DNA from: Mermis nigrescens
Taxonomy: Eukaryota; Nematoda; Enoplea; Mermithida; Mermithidae
Assembly (NCBI GenBank): GCA_036768485.1
Contig: JAVLUZ010000271.1
Location: 2,108,001-2,172,000 of the forward strand
Direction: 5' to 3'
DNA length: 64,000 nt
The position numbers were made by a program, and so were the translations under genes. Shown here in pieces: positions 44,401 to 57,071 of the stretch. The first letter of the stretch is position 1, and every line of letters begins with the position of its first letter. The notes under the pieces are model-generated. The model did no database searches and had not been told where the DNA came from. It was given only the letters and a program-made list of their open reading frames with translations.

Positions 44401-47400
44401 CTTTTGAGCTAGTAAACTCAAAATTTGACGGCGCTTCGCGCCCGATTTATTGTTTATGTATAGTTTGTCTTCTAAACCGCTAAAAATCGTTCAAATTTGA
44501 GTCAGACGTAAAGAGCATGTCAATTTTTTCCGGCGCTGCGCGCCGAATTCATCGTTTAGCTATACTTTTTGCTTTCTAGCTCACTCAAAACAGCTCAAAT
44601 TTGAGTTATGACATGGCAAACATAAAATTTTTCCGGCGCTTCGCGCCGTATTTATTATTTATATACGTTTTTTGTCTTCTAGCCCACTCAAAACCGCTCA
44701 AATTTGAGCTTGACATACAAAATATGTCAATGGTGCCGAATTATTCATTATCTGTATTGTTTTTCTCTGTAAAACACAATGATTACGTACAAAGGCAAGA
44801 GATAAGAAATAATTTGTCGAGCAAGTGATGATAAATCAGCTTAAATGATAAATTTGATGTATATCAATATGGAATTAAGTAAAATTTTTTTTAAATTTTT
44901 TTTGAAAATTTTCTACACCATCGTATAGAGCTCGCCGAGATACGCTCAAAACTGCCTGATTTTCGCCTATCTCTTAATGGTTCTCGAGATATCTGACCTC
45001 AAAATTTTCGGCCCCCTTCCCTAAATAAAATCCTGCTTACGGGCCTGCTTGGGATTGTGGGTATATATCTACTATATATTTGTGAAAGTGTGTTTGTATG
45101 TCCGGGGTTGGCTCCGGCCCCATAACACTTGGTGGGCTGACATTATGGCCCGAGCTCGGCCTACCGGCTGGGGGTATAGTAGCGACATTTAAATTTCACC
45201 AACCCTACCCATGCACCCTGTACAGGATTGAAGCGGGAGGCGTCCCTATGCTTAAGCATGGCCGATTTCGGGACAGCTGATTTTTTGCCAAATTTCGAAA
45301 ATCGGAATAAATTCAGTTAGCACTATTTTCTAGTCACGGTACTTATGCCGCTGCGTGCGTCATAACATAGGATCTGACAAAATATAGCCTACACAATGCT
45401 ACAAGATGGGCAATGCTATACTATACAATGATGTGATATAAGATACCCTGTCTGCGCCATTACATGCAGTGATATAAGATAGGAGATACCCTCTGGTATA
45501 ACATATAAAAGATATAAGATATCACGTGATATGTAAACCACTTTACACCACTGTTAAGTGTAAACAAACGCGCCCAGGTGGCGTATCACGTTTGATTCCT
45601 AGTACATTTCTAGACTTGAGATCATGTACTCATAACCGGATAAGTTGGCAGAAAAAAACAAGACAGAAACACGTTTAACACACCCAATTTTTCGACTTTA
45701 CACCTCCCGAAAAAGCTAAATATTGATGTAAATAAATATAATTTGCTGTAACGTGTAACCCTTAGAGAGTACTTTATTTTGATTCTATTCGATCTATCTT
45801 GACTTCTCAACAAAGAAAGTGGCGAAGAAAAAACGGACAAAATGTATTTTCCACCAACCACCACATTTTAAACTTTAAAGATCTGAACTTAACTCCCCAT
45901 TGAGTGTAAAGAAATTCGGTTTGGGCCAGTTTGTAGCCTTTGAATCTAAGTAAGTTTGTACGCGGAAAACTACTGTTACGCAAAATATTTGAGACATTTA
46001 CTAATCCAAATAAGGAAAAAACGTGTTTTTTCCGCCCATTTTACACCCTTGATTTCGAAATTTACACCTGATGAATAACTCAATATTGCGTTTTTTAACG
46101 CCATTTGCAGCGACGTGTAGCCCTTGAAACGTACTTAATTTTGTTATACACAATTTCTCCCAACTTATAAGTGGAGAAGTTGGCGGAGAAATCTTAGACT
46201 AAACTTGCTTTTTAACACTATCCACTAGTGCGTAAAGTTAAAACTCCTAGATCCAACTCCGCATTGAGTGTAAAAAAGTTAGCTGGTAAGAATAAAGTAG
46301 TCCTTAAGCGGTAGTACATTTCCGTCAGAAAAGAAGTTTTTAGGACTCATAATTGGAGTTGTTGGCAGACATCAAGAAGAAAAAAATGCAACCAAAATTT
46401 GTCCTCACACTCGCATTTTTCTGCACTCTTTACACTCCCCTCAAGTATTAAAGCGAAATTCGAATAACAAAAAACAAGGTCTTAGATAACTCCATTCTTG
46501 ACAAGTCTGTACCATCAAATTGTATGTGGCATTTACACTGAAATGTGTACACGCTGACTAAAAAATGTGCCAAAAGTTTGTATATGTTATAACATTACGC
46601 CAAAACTTTACATGCTCATTACAAACTCGGCATTGAGTGTAAATAAAAAAGAGCACAAAAATTATCTCGGGATTGGAATTTTAGATCTGATTTTAAAATG
46701 TTTTAGAAACGCTAAGTCGCCTTTAAAAATGAAAACGACACACGTTTATGTTGCGAAATTCTTGCAAGGATAATCGATCTCATCGGATCACGCTCTTGGA
46801 TCTTGTTTGTAGCATATCTATAGTGGCCTACTGAACATGGCATCAAATCTGGGCAGCAATTCATCCCAGCGCGTCCATGGAGCGGCCTGGCACAGAAGCT
46901 GGTCGAGGGTCATTTGAACGGGCTAATTTTCAAAAAAATGGGATAAAATCATTGAAAATCAAACAGAATCACCTTTTTTCACCCATTTAAAGCCCAGACT
47001 AATTTCTCAGTGGACCGGCCGACTTCTTCGAGCCCATACTTGTACAGATCGAAGCTTTGAATATCGCCTAGGTATGCATGGCATGCAAACTCAAATAACA
47101 TTTTAGAGGCAATATTAAGAAAAGAGTCGATTCGTAATTCTTATCAGATGTCAATAGGTAGCCAAGCAGGGTTATTGGCGAGAAGCCAAAAAAATTAAAG
47201 GTACACCGGTCATATATTGAAAGAGTACCTGACCTAAATTTCAAGAAAAAGGTCAAATTATTGTAAGACTATTAGCTAGATTACAATTTTAAAAAATTAC
47301 CTTGATGATGTCATTAGTACACCATTGACCGTTCCGAAACAAGACATGGCGACTACGATAGGCATGATAAAGGCCAAAACACCATAGTGATGTTGGGCGA

Positions 47401-50400
47401 AAGTTACAGCCACAGCATTGCTGTCCACTACTTCGTCCAGAGTCACGCCGGCATAAAAAGCGACATTAGCTAGCGCATAGACAACAGTGCATATGATGCA
47501 AGTGAGACCGATAGCCAGAGGTAAATTCCTAATAGTAAAACAACATAAGAGACGTATCAGTTATTCGCATGTTTTGATAGCTTAAAGACCACAGGAGCAC
47601 AGACTGGTCAATAAAGCGTCTCATAAGGGTGAGAAATTGGGAAGCTTAAGTTTACTCGAAGTGGTCTGAAAAAAGTGATGAAGGCATTAAAGTGATGCCA
47701 AAACTACCTAAATTCGCAGTTTATGGACGAGTCAAGCACTTTTGTAAGGAAGTTCATTTCAACAGTTTCCGGCAATGATTTCGCCTTGTTTTTTTTCTAT
47801 TGACTGCTCGCTTGGAGTCCCAGACAGCAAGTTCAAGTGTACGTTTGACGGGGCTAAATAAATATGAAGCAATCACAAAAAAGCAAATTCATAAAAAGTT
47901 ATACAATAGATTAAAACGCTAAAATAGCATAAAACAATCCCGATTCAAATTTGCTAGACTTAATTTCAAGCATTTTTGCAAGAAAGGTTTAATTCTGTTC
48001 CATTGTTGGCATTAGTTTTGCAGTGAATGCTCCATAAAATTCTCGTATCATGCCTTTTTGGGTCTAGACACCCAATTCCTTACATGCATGTCTTTATTAC
48101 CTCTCTCTTCACGTTCCACTGAATGATCCGACTTGGTTCGGGGATGTTTTGACCCCCCATAGCTGCTAACCCCCGCAAAATGGCTGCGAGCCATCAGAAT
48201 TGTTGATTTTTTTAAATTATTAAAAAATGCCTTTTTTAAAGCGTTTTAGCTCATTTTTGGCACAAAAGTCTCAAACTTTCGGCGCTTTGCGCCATTTACT
48301 TATTTTTTTGACTATACTTTGTTCAATTTTCTCGATTTTTTCAGATTTTTTTGGAATTTTTTCAAATTTTATTCATATTATTGTATTCTAGAAAGAACGA
48401 GCATTGTCCGAAACGTCTAAAACCAGTGTTTTTGACGCGTACCCGACGTTTTTTAGCCCAAAAAAAGCACTTTTTGAAAAGTTTATGGGCCTGACCCTGC
48501 TCACCCCAGAATTTTCATGCTGTACATGTATGCATGAGATATACATGGGCAGCGAATAAATTCTGTTGGCCTGGGTGTTGTAAAATTGGCAAGAATAAAA
48601 AAATCATACTAAAAATTCAATCCCGCTGAATCTATCGATTTGGGGCGTTTACCAGATTCTCGGGAGGGGGTCTAAACCCCCATGCTCACGAGTGCACGAG
48701 ACTGTTCCATTTGATTTATACCATAAAACTGAAGTGTTTACGACTGATTTTCGCAGTATATCTTTCTCTACAAATTTTATTTTTCTTTCCCTATCTCTCT
48801 CGGCTATTGTGTCGTGTTGTGCAAGAAAGGTTTGATCTTGATCGATTTTTAATTAAAATTTCGACTTAAATGTTCCATAAAATTTCCTTATCTTGCCTTT
48901 TTAGGCCTACAGCCAACTCCCCATGTGCATGTCTTCACTACCTCTCTCTTCGTTCCATTGAATGATCCCACTTATGGAATTTGCGATAGAAAAATTGTAA
49001 CTATAACCAAAAAATATCGTAGCCATATGCAAGATATCTGGTTTCCGTATTTTATTCGAGCAAGTCAAGTTCGTTCAATGGAACAAAAAATAAATTTTCG
49101 CGTTTCGAACATTTCCGTAATTTTTTAAGACTGATTACTTTTTCATCGCGTAGTTCATTGGTCTAGACAATAGCATACCATTACACAAACAAGTCACGCG
49201 ACGCGAAGTATGCCTTCATTCCACGGTTTTTTGATACTTCTAAGTTCAATCTATACGGAAGATGTTATCATAAGCGCGGCAATATTTTTTGAATATTAAG
49301 GTAAATAAGTTTATAAGATTAAAGTACCTACCAACGAACGAACGTACGTTCACTTACTGTCCATTACACGACTTTAGGAAGAAAAAAGCAGCGTTGATCA
49401 GGTAGCAGTTTCAATTTTATGCAAATTCAAAATTTGTTATAGGTCACCAATTTTGCATAACCTGATTTACTTTGAATTTTATCGTATTAATACAATGTCA
49501 ACAAGTTGCAAAATGGAAGAGCTTACCTTCTTGGGTTTTGTAATTCCTCCGTTACAATAGCCAAATAGTTGAACCCGTTGAACGACCAGAGGCCAGAGTA
49601 TAAAGCTAATGACAACTTTGCAAAATCCCAATTAGACGTTTCAAACATATTGTCGAACGCTTCTAGCTCGTCTGAAATTGAAAACGGCGAAAAATTTAAC
49701 AACGACAAGACAATAATACAACTTTGTCAAGGTTGACTGCTGATTGTTATAATTTAAGCCTAATCAACTATCGTCCTTTACGTACCCATCTTGAATGCAA
49801 ACGACTTCGCACCATACGTTGGCAGCAACGAAATACTGGGGGTCCGATGGGGCCAGATTTCCAAAAATAGCATCAAAGATTCAATTCTGGGGGTCTATCG
49901 ATTTTTGGGAACTCTTTCAGATTCTGGGGGTCCAGACATAAACGTGGGGAGTTCGGGGTCCAAGACCCCTTAGAATGGAAAATGGAAAAATGGAATATTG
50001 AAAAATTTTCGTCAAAAGTGCCCTAAATTGAACAGAAACTGTGTAATAACGTACTTTTAACGCTATTTTAGCGCTTATACAAGTTTTTATGACAATTTGG
50101 CCAAAAAAGCTAAATTTTTGACCCCCTTCTCAGACTGGCTGACACCATAGATCGGCCATGCTGTGCATCTATGGTCCAGACCCCCAATGCGCATGTGTTC
50201 TTCCCACCATTCAAAATAATTTTTTCGATTTTAGGGATACAAAGAATCTTTGATATATTAAAAAATAGCGTTCTAGAATGCGCTCACTTTCAGTCTCCTG
50301 TGCGTGCAACGCGGTGCAGAAAAATCAGTTATATTTAAAAAACGTCAATATTTCAATATTCATAGTTGAGAGTTACTTTACTAACTGGAACGAAACTGAC

Positions 50401-53400
50401 TTCGATAATTTTTCCGTAGTTTAGATTTCTGAAAATTTAAAAATGGCAAGAAGACACAAACTTAGCTTTAAAAACCAATACGTTAATTGTGGTTTTGACC
50501 ATTTTGGCCGTTTAAACAACAACAAAAAATCGTGAACGTTAAATTTACTGTTTTGGATTTCTGAAATTTCACCCCCGGCCGACCCTGACCTTGTGCGCCT
50601 ATGCATAAAAAGTGCCCTTACTCTTATTTTCTTCTTGGTCAAAACTTTTTCAGAAATTAGAGTTTATGGCGCGTTTTTTTGTACAAGGTTCATTTGTACA
50701 TATACAAAGATGGTCCCTAAAAGCCTTTGTACATTTTTTACATGCAAATTTTTGTGTGCTACGTATGTATATGGTACAATAGCGATTTTAATGTGGTAAA
50801 AACAGAGTTTTCCGACCGTTGGTAGTGTATTTTAGCTGATTGTCTTATTGACATGTTTCCTTTCTAAATGCAATTTCTGCCATTATAAAGGAAAATTTTT
50901 GCGAATTTTATAACTTTTTTACAGTTTTTGCCTACCCGAAAATCTTTGTACACGTGCAAAGACGGTCCCAAAAAGTCTTTGTACATCGGGAAAGATCTTT
51001 GCCGAATACAAAAATCCGTGGTTTATGGGGCCAGTTAGTCATTTTTTTCCAAAAAATTTCCCTTTCCCTTTAACAGTCCAACCTCATAGGTACATGTCTA
51101 CTGTATGTATTATGAATTCTGGATTCTTCGTGTAAAATAACATGCTGTAAACTTTTGGGCTTCTAGCTAAACTTGCATTTAATTCATGAAAATGCCCAAG
51201 CTAATAAGGAGGTCGAATAAATCGATGTACGCAAACAGCAAGCGAGTTGAATCTGAGCTTACCTGCGCTTTTTGCGAACAGCAAATAAAAACCGGTACAA
51301 ATAATCAATCCTAAGGCGAACAATTTTCCTATGGTAAAGACATTTTGAATCCATGTCGTTAACTTTGGACTAAAAGCATTTACTAGAGCGAGCAAGGCTG
51401 AAAAATAATGTGATTTTAAAGTTTAAATCGTCTTTAAAAAAGCAGTTCTATTACCAAGACAGCCGGCAGCCATAAGCTGAGGTGCATGCTCAGGGCTTTG
51501 GCATGGAAAGAATGGTTGTAGAACATTATTTGCGAAAATTAGGGCGACTGCAGCCAGCGTACTTGGCCTTGAACAGTAAAACAGAGCTTTTATATTTTAA
51601 ACATTAAACAGAATTACAAGACGCTGAGAATTCACGTTTATCTAGCAGCTTATAAATTTTGATTTCGAATTTATTTATTTAAAATCAGCGACACAAATAT
51701 AAGCGTGTCACATACGGATAGCACGCGTGGATCGCTTTAGGCTACAAAATGAGGTCTGGGGACTGCATACATGGGCAACTACCAAATTCTGGGGGATCCG
51801 AATGGGGAAAATTCCAAAAAATTGGAAAAAGCATGCTGCCATTTCAATTTTGGGGGTCTACGCCGTAATCTGTTAGGATATTTAGGATTCTCGGGAATTA
51901 TACCTCTCTACGCCCATTTCCGGTTAGGAGGCGATCGTAAAGTAACGATACATGGAAAATGGGCATACTTATACAAACAGGGACCTATCTTTTCTGCATG
52001 CAATAGCAAAGTATAGTGAGAGAGCGACGTTCCCTGATAACTATGGTGTATCCCAACACTGCCACCGTCCCAACACTGCCACCGTCCCAACACTGCCACC
52101 GTCCCAACACTGCCATAAGTCCCAACACTGCCACCGTCCCAACACTGCCACTACGAGTCCCAACACTGCCACCGCGAGTCCCAACACTTCCGCCATCCCA
52201 ACAGTGCCACCGTCCACCGTCCTAACGCCACCGTCCCAACACTGCCACCGCGAGTCCCAACACTGCCAAGTGCCAACACGTTGTGTGCTGGCAGGCACAT
52301 GCACGGAAATTTTGTTGCAAAAATGCTTAACATTTGGGGCATGCATGGTAGGTACGTATTTGCTAGGCTGAAATCATGCATTTAGACTCAAGGAAATCAG
52401 GCACGTAGCTCTGGGGAGAATGGGGGGTCCGGACCCCCCTCAAAAAATGAAAAATAGGACTTTTTAAACGTTATTTGGTGCTATTTTTGGGCTTAGTCCC
52501 CCAAAAATTGGTGTTGGTCCCCCCAAAATAAGACAGCCAGCTATGTGCCTGAAGGAAATTACTGCTAAGGCATTTGGTATCAGAATACAAAAAGGCGTGG
52601 GAAAGGGACAAAGACTCAATCAGCATATTTTCTAAAACTTCAATGTGAGATTTATGTCCGTGCGAACTGCGCATTCGAGTTGTACTAACACAATAAGCAC
52701 ACTATATTCCTTATTCCTCTGTTTTCTAGACAACTTGGACATAACAATACGTTATAAATGCGACAAAGAATTACTACGCAAAAAATTTTGAGATTCAGCA
52801 TCTAACAAGTTCTTGATTCTACCCTTCACTAGCGACCCCACCATTATAATCCATGAACGTTATGTACTTAATGCTTTTAATTACACGTGAGCAGCGACTT
52901 AATTCTGGGAGTTGATATAATGGGGCCAACATTGAGGAATAAGCCAAAAACACAGTTGTGGAAGATCCGCCTAATACCCAATGAGCAAAAATCTGACACG
53001 TATGACATAATCGCGATTGTAAGCCCTGTTTTTTCTTATTCTTCTAGCAAATAAATAAGAAAATAAAATTATAGCAAGTTAGATTTTTCTAGAACTAAAC
53101 AGACTGATTACAAACAATCTTTGTAAGAGCCCATATCATCTCGTTTAGCGTATAAATATTCTTAATAAAAATTATCTGATTGATATTCTTCAGAAATACA
53201 AAAAATAGATTTTAAATAAGGCCAATTTATATTTTTGTATCATTGTTATGCGTGCAATGCACAACAACAAATTTTAAACGAGTCGCGCGGCGGCTATCAT
53301 CTAGGATACATCGCTCGCTCACTATATTTTACTATTACGTGTAGAAAAGACAGGTCCCCGATTCTCTTGCGTGTTCAGTGCTTAACACTAAAGGCTCATT

Positions 53401-56400
53401 CATACTTCACGCAGGATCGCGTCGCGGGATTATATGGCGTGACTTTTCAAAAAATAGCGCAATTTACGAAAATCGTGCGAATTGACGTATCGCTTGATCC
53501 ATTCATACTTCTTGCGAAACTTCGCGCGATAATCCACAAAAATCGACGCATTGCGTGTTCCATTCATACTTGCTGCGATTTTCCGCAAATTAGGTTTTCC
53601 TGCGATGCAACGTGCAATTTTTTCTGCGAATCTTGCAAAATATCGCACGATTTTTTCGCGCATTTTTCTTTGTCCTTTTCTCGACCTACCTCATTACAAA
53701 TTCAACGCATTGTCCATTTGATATGTGCAGTTCGAACATGCAGTCGATGTTTGCGCCATTTACATAATGGCCGACTAGGGCCGTAAATCGTCAAAATTGA
53801 TATTTTAATCGGAACTGCATGTATGAAAAATCGCGAATTCGCGTCAATCCCCAATTTTGCGAATTCGCGTCCGTCGTCGATTTGTTGCTAAAAATAGTGA
53901 CTTTTGACACTTTTCGCGCAAAAACACGCGATGAAGTATGAATTGGAACGCGAATTATCGCACGATGAAATTTCTGGATTGTGGGATTTATTCTGCGTTG
54001 CGATTTTCGCAGGAAGTATGAATTGAAAAATTGTGTCGCAGAAAATTCTGCGATTCGCGCGAAAGTATGAATTGAATTCGCGTGCAAATCTGATCCTGCG
54101 AGCTGTGATTTTCGCAAGTTCGGCGCGATGCTTGGAGTATGAATGAGGCTTAAGTTAGGATTTAATGGGGTCGTCCGTCACTTGACAAGTAGTACATCCA
54201 TTTTTTATAGTAGAAATCGTAAATATATTAAAATTTTAATAATTAATGCCTTTTTGTCTTCACTAATGCTTTGAAATTAATTTTTAAAGCGCAAAAATGA
54301 TTTTGAAAAATATTGTTCATCAAAAGTTTCAGCTATTGATAGGTTCAAAATACTATAAAATATGTAGCGGTCCAAGGGTGCAAGTTAAGCAAGTAAAAGC
54401 TGCATTACACCGCACTGAAATTCAGTGCGCAAGAACTTTTCAGATTTAATGTTGCTATCTCACAGAATTTGTAAAAAAGTATTGTGCGAGTACAAAATAT
54501 TGTGCAGGGTGACGCAAAAAACATCCATCACGTCTACATACATTATTAACTTTTGAACTCTTAACGCTACCTTTACGAATTCTTGCGCGCTACAAAATAA
54601 TAATTGCGCTGCCGATTTGTGAAGTTTCATTCGCTACTTTTCTTAGCTCATTCAAAACATAAAGTTTTCTGAAAGTCATTGTTTTGCAAAAAACACATAT
54701 GTTGTGGGAGCACTACGGAAATAACTTCATATAAAAAACCATCTGTTTTCATAAATTTTGCTTATTTTGCTACGTCTAACGTCATTTGATCCGATTTTAA
54801 GCAGAAGAACCATGGAATATTAGTTTGATTCATTAGAAAAATTTAAGAGCATTTTGCGGGAAAATGAGTTTCGGTAAAACTGATTTTCTGACTTGAATGA
54901 GCAAGCCTACATAATGTATGAAACTTTGCAAACTTATAGAACAATAAAGCCTTTAGAGTATAGCGTGTCCAAAATTTTGCTGGCTAGGCTTCATCGACTG
55001 ATAAAAAAAGGTTAAGTTTTGAGAATGTCATTTTTTTGCAAAATTATCGAACGGTTTTGACTGAAAACAATGAAAATGGAGATCATATACATATAGTTTT
55101 ATTGCAAAATTGCTTTGTTTCAATCTATTCAAATCTTTTTGTCACGTTTTTTATTGTTTTGTCTCATTTCATATAGAACTTTACTGTAAATAAAAAACGA
55201 TCCTTCCTTGTCGACCCTGACTAATGCAAAAATGTTAAGAAAAAAGACTTTCCGTAAAATTAATGTCTCGATTCAACTAATAATAATCATTTAACAAAAC
55301 ATTGCATACTCATAGCCAAATAAATTTTGTACAAAGTGCAAAAGATGCGAGGTCAGATCTGTTTTACGACGGAAGTTATTGATACAAGTACGATGGATAT
55401 TTTTTGCGCCACATTGTTTATCAGTAATCAGCTTAAATAACTGGGATTGCTTCATCTTATAAACTCGTTTACCTTATAATTATAGATTCCATCCAAAGAC
55501 GGACAAAACCCAAAAACTTTCCAAAACCTTCATAGACATATGCGTAATCACCACCACTCTTCGTGATCAATGTTCCTAATTCGGCATAACAATAGGCGCC
55601 TAGAGCGGAAAAAACTCCGCTAGCCATCCAGATTACCAATGATAAGCCTACGCTTCCTGCATCTAAATGAGGACATAATCATTATTATAGGCGCATGAAG
55701 TGAACCATTCAAGGGGTTTAATCCCCGAATTTATGAATAGCTGGGTTTTCAATCAAAATTTCTTCAACGTTTATAGCACACCTTCACGAATTCAAAAAGA
55801 TAAATATTGGAGATTAAAAAAAATTTTATGCGTCAAGTCCGGGTGGCTCCTTCTAAGGCCGAGCGTAAAATTAAGTCAACGCTTGTCCAGCTATTTTTCT
55901 GCGCTCAAAGATATCGCATTTCTACACCCAAAATGACCAAACACCGATTTTCATGCATCTTAAGCGATTGGGATTTCTTTGACTTCAAAATATACATGTC
56001 AATCCAACAACTTTGAAGATGCTAAGTGGCCATTTTTCTACACTCAAGAAAATATAAAGTTCATTTTTTCAGACCAAAAGGACTATACGGCAATTCTTTA
56101 TCTCACTCCACAACTAATACTTTTGTGAGTTCAGAAGAAGTCACACTCATACATGCACAGCATGCAAATTCTGGGGGTCAGATGGGACCAAATCGCCAAA
56201 AATAGCACTAAAAATTCAATTATTGGGGTTTATCGATTTTTAGGGATCTAGCGGATTCTGGGGGTGTAAACCCCCAGACCCCCACGCTTGTGTGTGGTCA
56301 CACTATCCCTACTCCTGCTTAAGGTCTTAATGAATGAGAGTTAATTTCACGGTTAATATTTATTAGATAAAACAAAAAATATTGCCGCAAGATAAACGAA

Positions 56401-57071
56401 GGATATTAGTTTCAGAAATGGAGATATAAAATCGCTTTTATATTTCTTTTGATATTTTTGTTTCCGTTCTTTCTTTATAAAGAATGCAATCTCATTTGTA
56501 TTTTTCAGATTCTTCTCCCATTTCGTTTTTATTTAATGCATAATATTTTTTATGCATCCCTCTGCTCTTATAGTTGATCCTCTATTTCATGTCACAACTT
56601 CTTTTGATATTTTATTTGTTTCCATGTTTTCTTTATAAAAAGTGCAATCTCATTCGTTTCTTTCCGATTCTTATCTCTTTTCGTTTTTACTTAATGCAAC
56701 ACGTTTTTTATACATCTCCCTGCTGTTAAATTTGATCTCCCTTTCATTGTGAAACTCCCTTAAATCTTTAAAAAGCGTATCCATAAGATACCCGCCTGTC
56801 TTTATGCTTATATTTTATAAAATTATATGCATAAGATCTTCCAAAAAGATTATAAATAATGCAAATAAGAAAGCATATGGAACTCGAAAAATTAAATCTT
56901 ACTTTCATGAACACCTCTTGTTGATACGAATATCCCGCTTCCAATAATACAGCCAACGCCCAACATGATGGCGTCAAAAAGAGTCAAACTAGCTTTAAGC
57001 CCGGCTTGTTCAGAATCATCATTCTCACTATTGCCGTTTGACAGCTGCTTTTCTTTTTCTGATTTCGACAT
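41411..57071 (-). CDS. SLC7/LAT-type amino acid transporter, complete ten-exon gene
   Basis: Exons in coding order: 56903-57071, 55473-55662, 51455-51567, 51263-51397, 49527-49671, 47301-47528, 43935-44031, 42708-42866, 42200-42284, 41411-41538. All junctions are GT-AG, phases match throughout, and the total is 1,449 nt (482 residues plus TGA), the usual length for a light-chain transporter. A short charged N-terminus precedes TM1 with the unwound GSGIFVS motif. Other family marks are [11 protein letters not shown], the VTEEL block, SCFGTVNG before TSSRLF, and a WLRRKMP-type cytoplasmic segment before the last two helices. Twelve membrane helices are expected. The family exchanges amino acids across the plasma membrane, usually bound to a 4F2hc/rBAT-type heavy chain; substrate cannot be told here. 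Another in-frame Met at 57098 would add nine residues. Introns hold several MITEs. Confidence 0.93.
44405..44745 (+). repeat. Three-copy tandem repeat with GGCGCTTCGCGCC palindromes (intronic)
   Basis: Units of about 120 bp, each with a GC-rich palindrome (GGCGCTTCGCGCC or close variant) followed by an AT stretch, then GTCTTCTAG, CTCAAAA and GCTCAAATTTGAG, itself palindromic. It lies in the exon 6-7 intron of the transporter. Confidence 0.7.
45535..46650. repeat. Dispersed repeat family R4, copy 2 (intronic)
   Basis: Second copy of the repeat at 37062-38150, with the same internal ~360-bp modules (compare 45705 with 46065). No coding sequence. Confidence 0.65.
46828..46925. other. GC-rich unidentified insert in the transporter intron
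   Basis: About 100 bases of clearly higher GC than its surroundings. On the minus strand it can be read for about 30 codons, but it does not fit the transporter family or the splice phase. Probably a fragment of a mobile element; I do not recognise it. Confidence 0.35.
47983..48977. repeat. Pair of direct repeats around an R3-family MITE (intronic)
   Basis: 47983-48136 and 48833-48977 match: both start CAAGAAAGGTTT and share CCATAAAAT, then ATGCCTTTTT/TTGCCTTTTT, and a CTACCTCTCTCTTC-like stretch. An R3-like copy sits at 48541-48700 between them. Lies in the exon 5-6 intron. Confidence 0.6.
49812..50175. repeat. R3 MITE next to a reverse R2 MITE (intronic)
   Basis: Starts CATACGTTGGCAGCAACG with the R3 body (TTCAATTCTGGGGGTC, then CTATCGATTTTT), and runs into an R2 copy in reverse orientation that ends CGGCCATGCTGTGCATCTATGG. 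The two look fused, perhaps by nested insertion. Confidence 0.55.
51768..51930 (+). repeat. R3-family MITE copy (intronic)
   Basis: Starts CATACATGGGCAACTACC and has the R3 blocks AAATTCTGGGGG and TTTCAATTTTGGGGGTCTA. The right end is unclear. Confidence 0.5.
52048..52275 (+). repeat. Minisatellite, CCCAACACTGCCACCGT unit
   Basis: About a dozen imperfect copies of a 15-17-bp unit, with interspersed length variants. It lies in the exon 2-3 intron. Open frames in several phases, on both strands, come from the repeat and not from a gene. Confidence 0.85.
53391..54151. mobile_element. Inverted-repeat element with seven subterminal motifs (intronic)
   Basis: Starts AAGGCTCATTCATACTTC and ends GGAGTATGAATGAGGCTT, which are near-perfect inverted termini. 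The motif ATTCATACTT occurs three times at the left end and, inverted, four times at the right end, each next to a TGCGA or CGCGA stretch. The element is unusually rich in TCGCG. About 760 bp, with open frames on both strands caused by the repeats. Superfamily not assigned. Confidence 0.7.
54160..55470. other. Intron sequence without recognised features
   Basis: AT-rich part of the intron between exons 2 and 3. I see no coding sequence or repeat shared with other parts of the window. Confidence 0.4.
56149..56296 (+). repeat. hAT-like MITE, family R3, with perfect 8-bp duplication
   Basis: A 148-bp copy starting CATACATGCACAGCATGC and ending CACGCTTGTGTGTG, flanked by GTCACACT on both sides (56141-56148 approximately and 56297-56304). 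This ties family R3 to the same hAT-like group as R1. Confidence 0.78.
56425..56765. repeat. Two-unit tandem repeat (intronic)
   Basis: Two ~180-bp units sharing TTCTTTTGATATTTT, TTTCTTTATAAA, GTGCAATCTCATT-like and CGTTTTTATTTAATGC-like stretches, in the intron between transporter exons 1 and 2. Confidence 0.6.

Noticed and set aside
52048..52275. Possible CRISPR array
   Set aside because: Direct tandem units without spacers, in a eukaryotic intron.
51952..52381. Several long open frames on both strands
   Set aside because: They are translations of the CCCAACACTGCCACCGT minisatellite.
53235..53786. 183-codon open frame on +
   Set aside because: Overlaps the inverted-repeat element at 53391-54151 and is explained by its repeats; no family resemblance.
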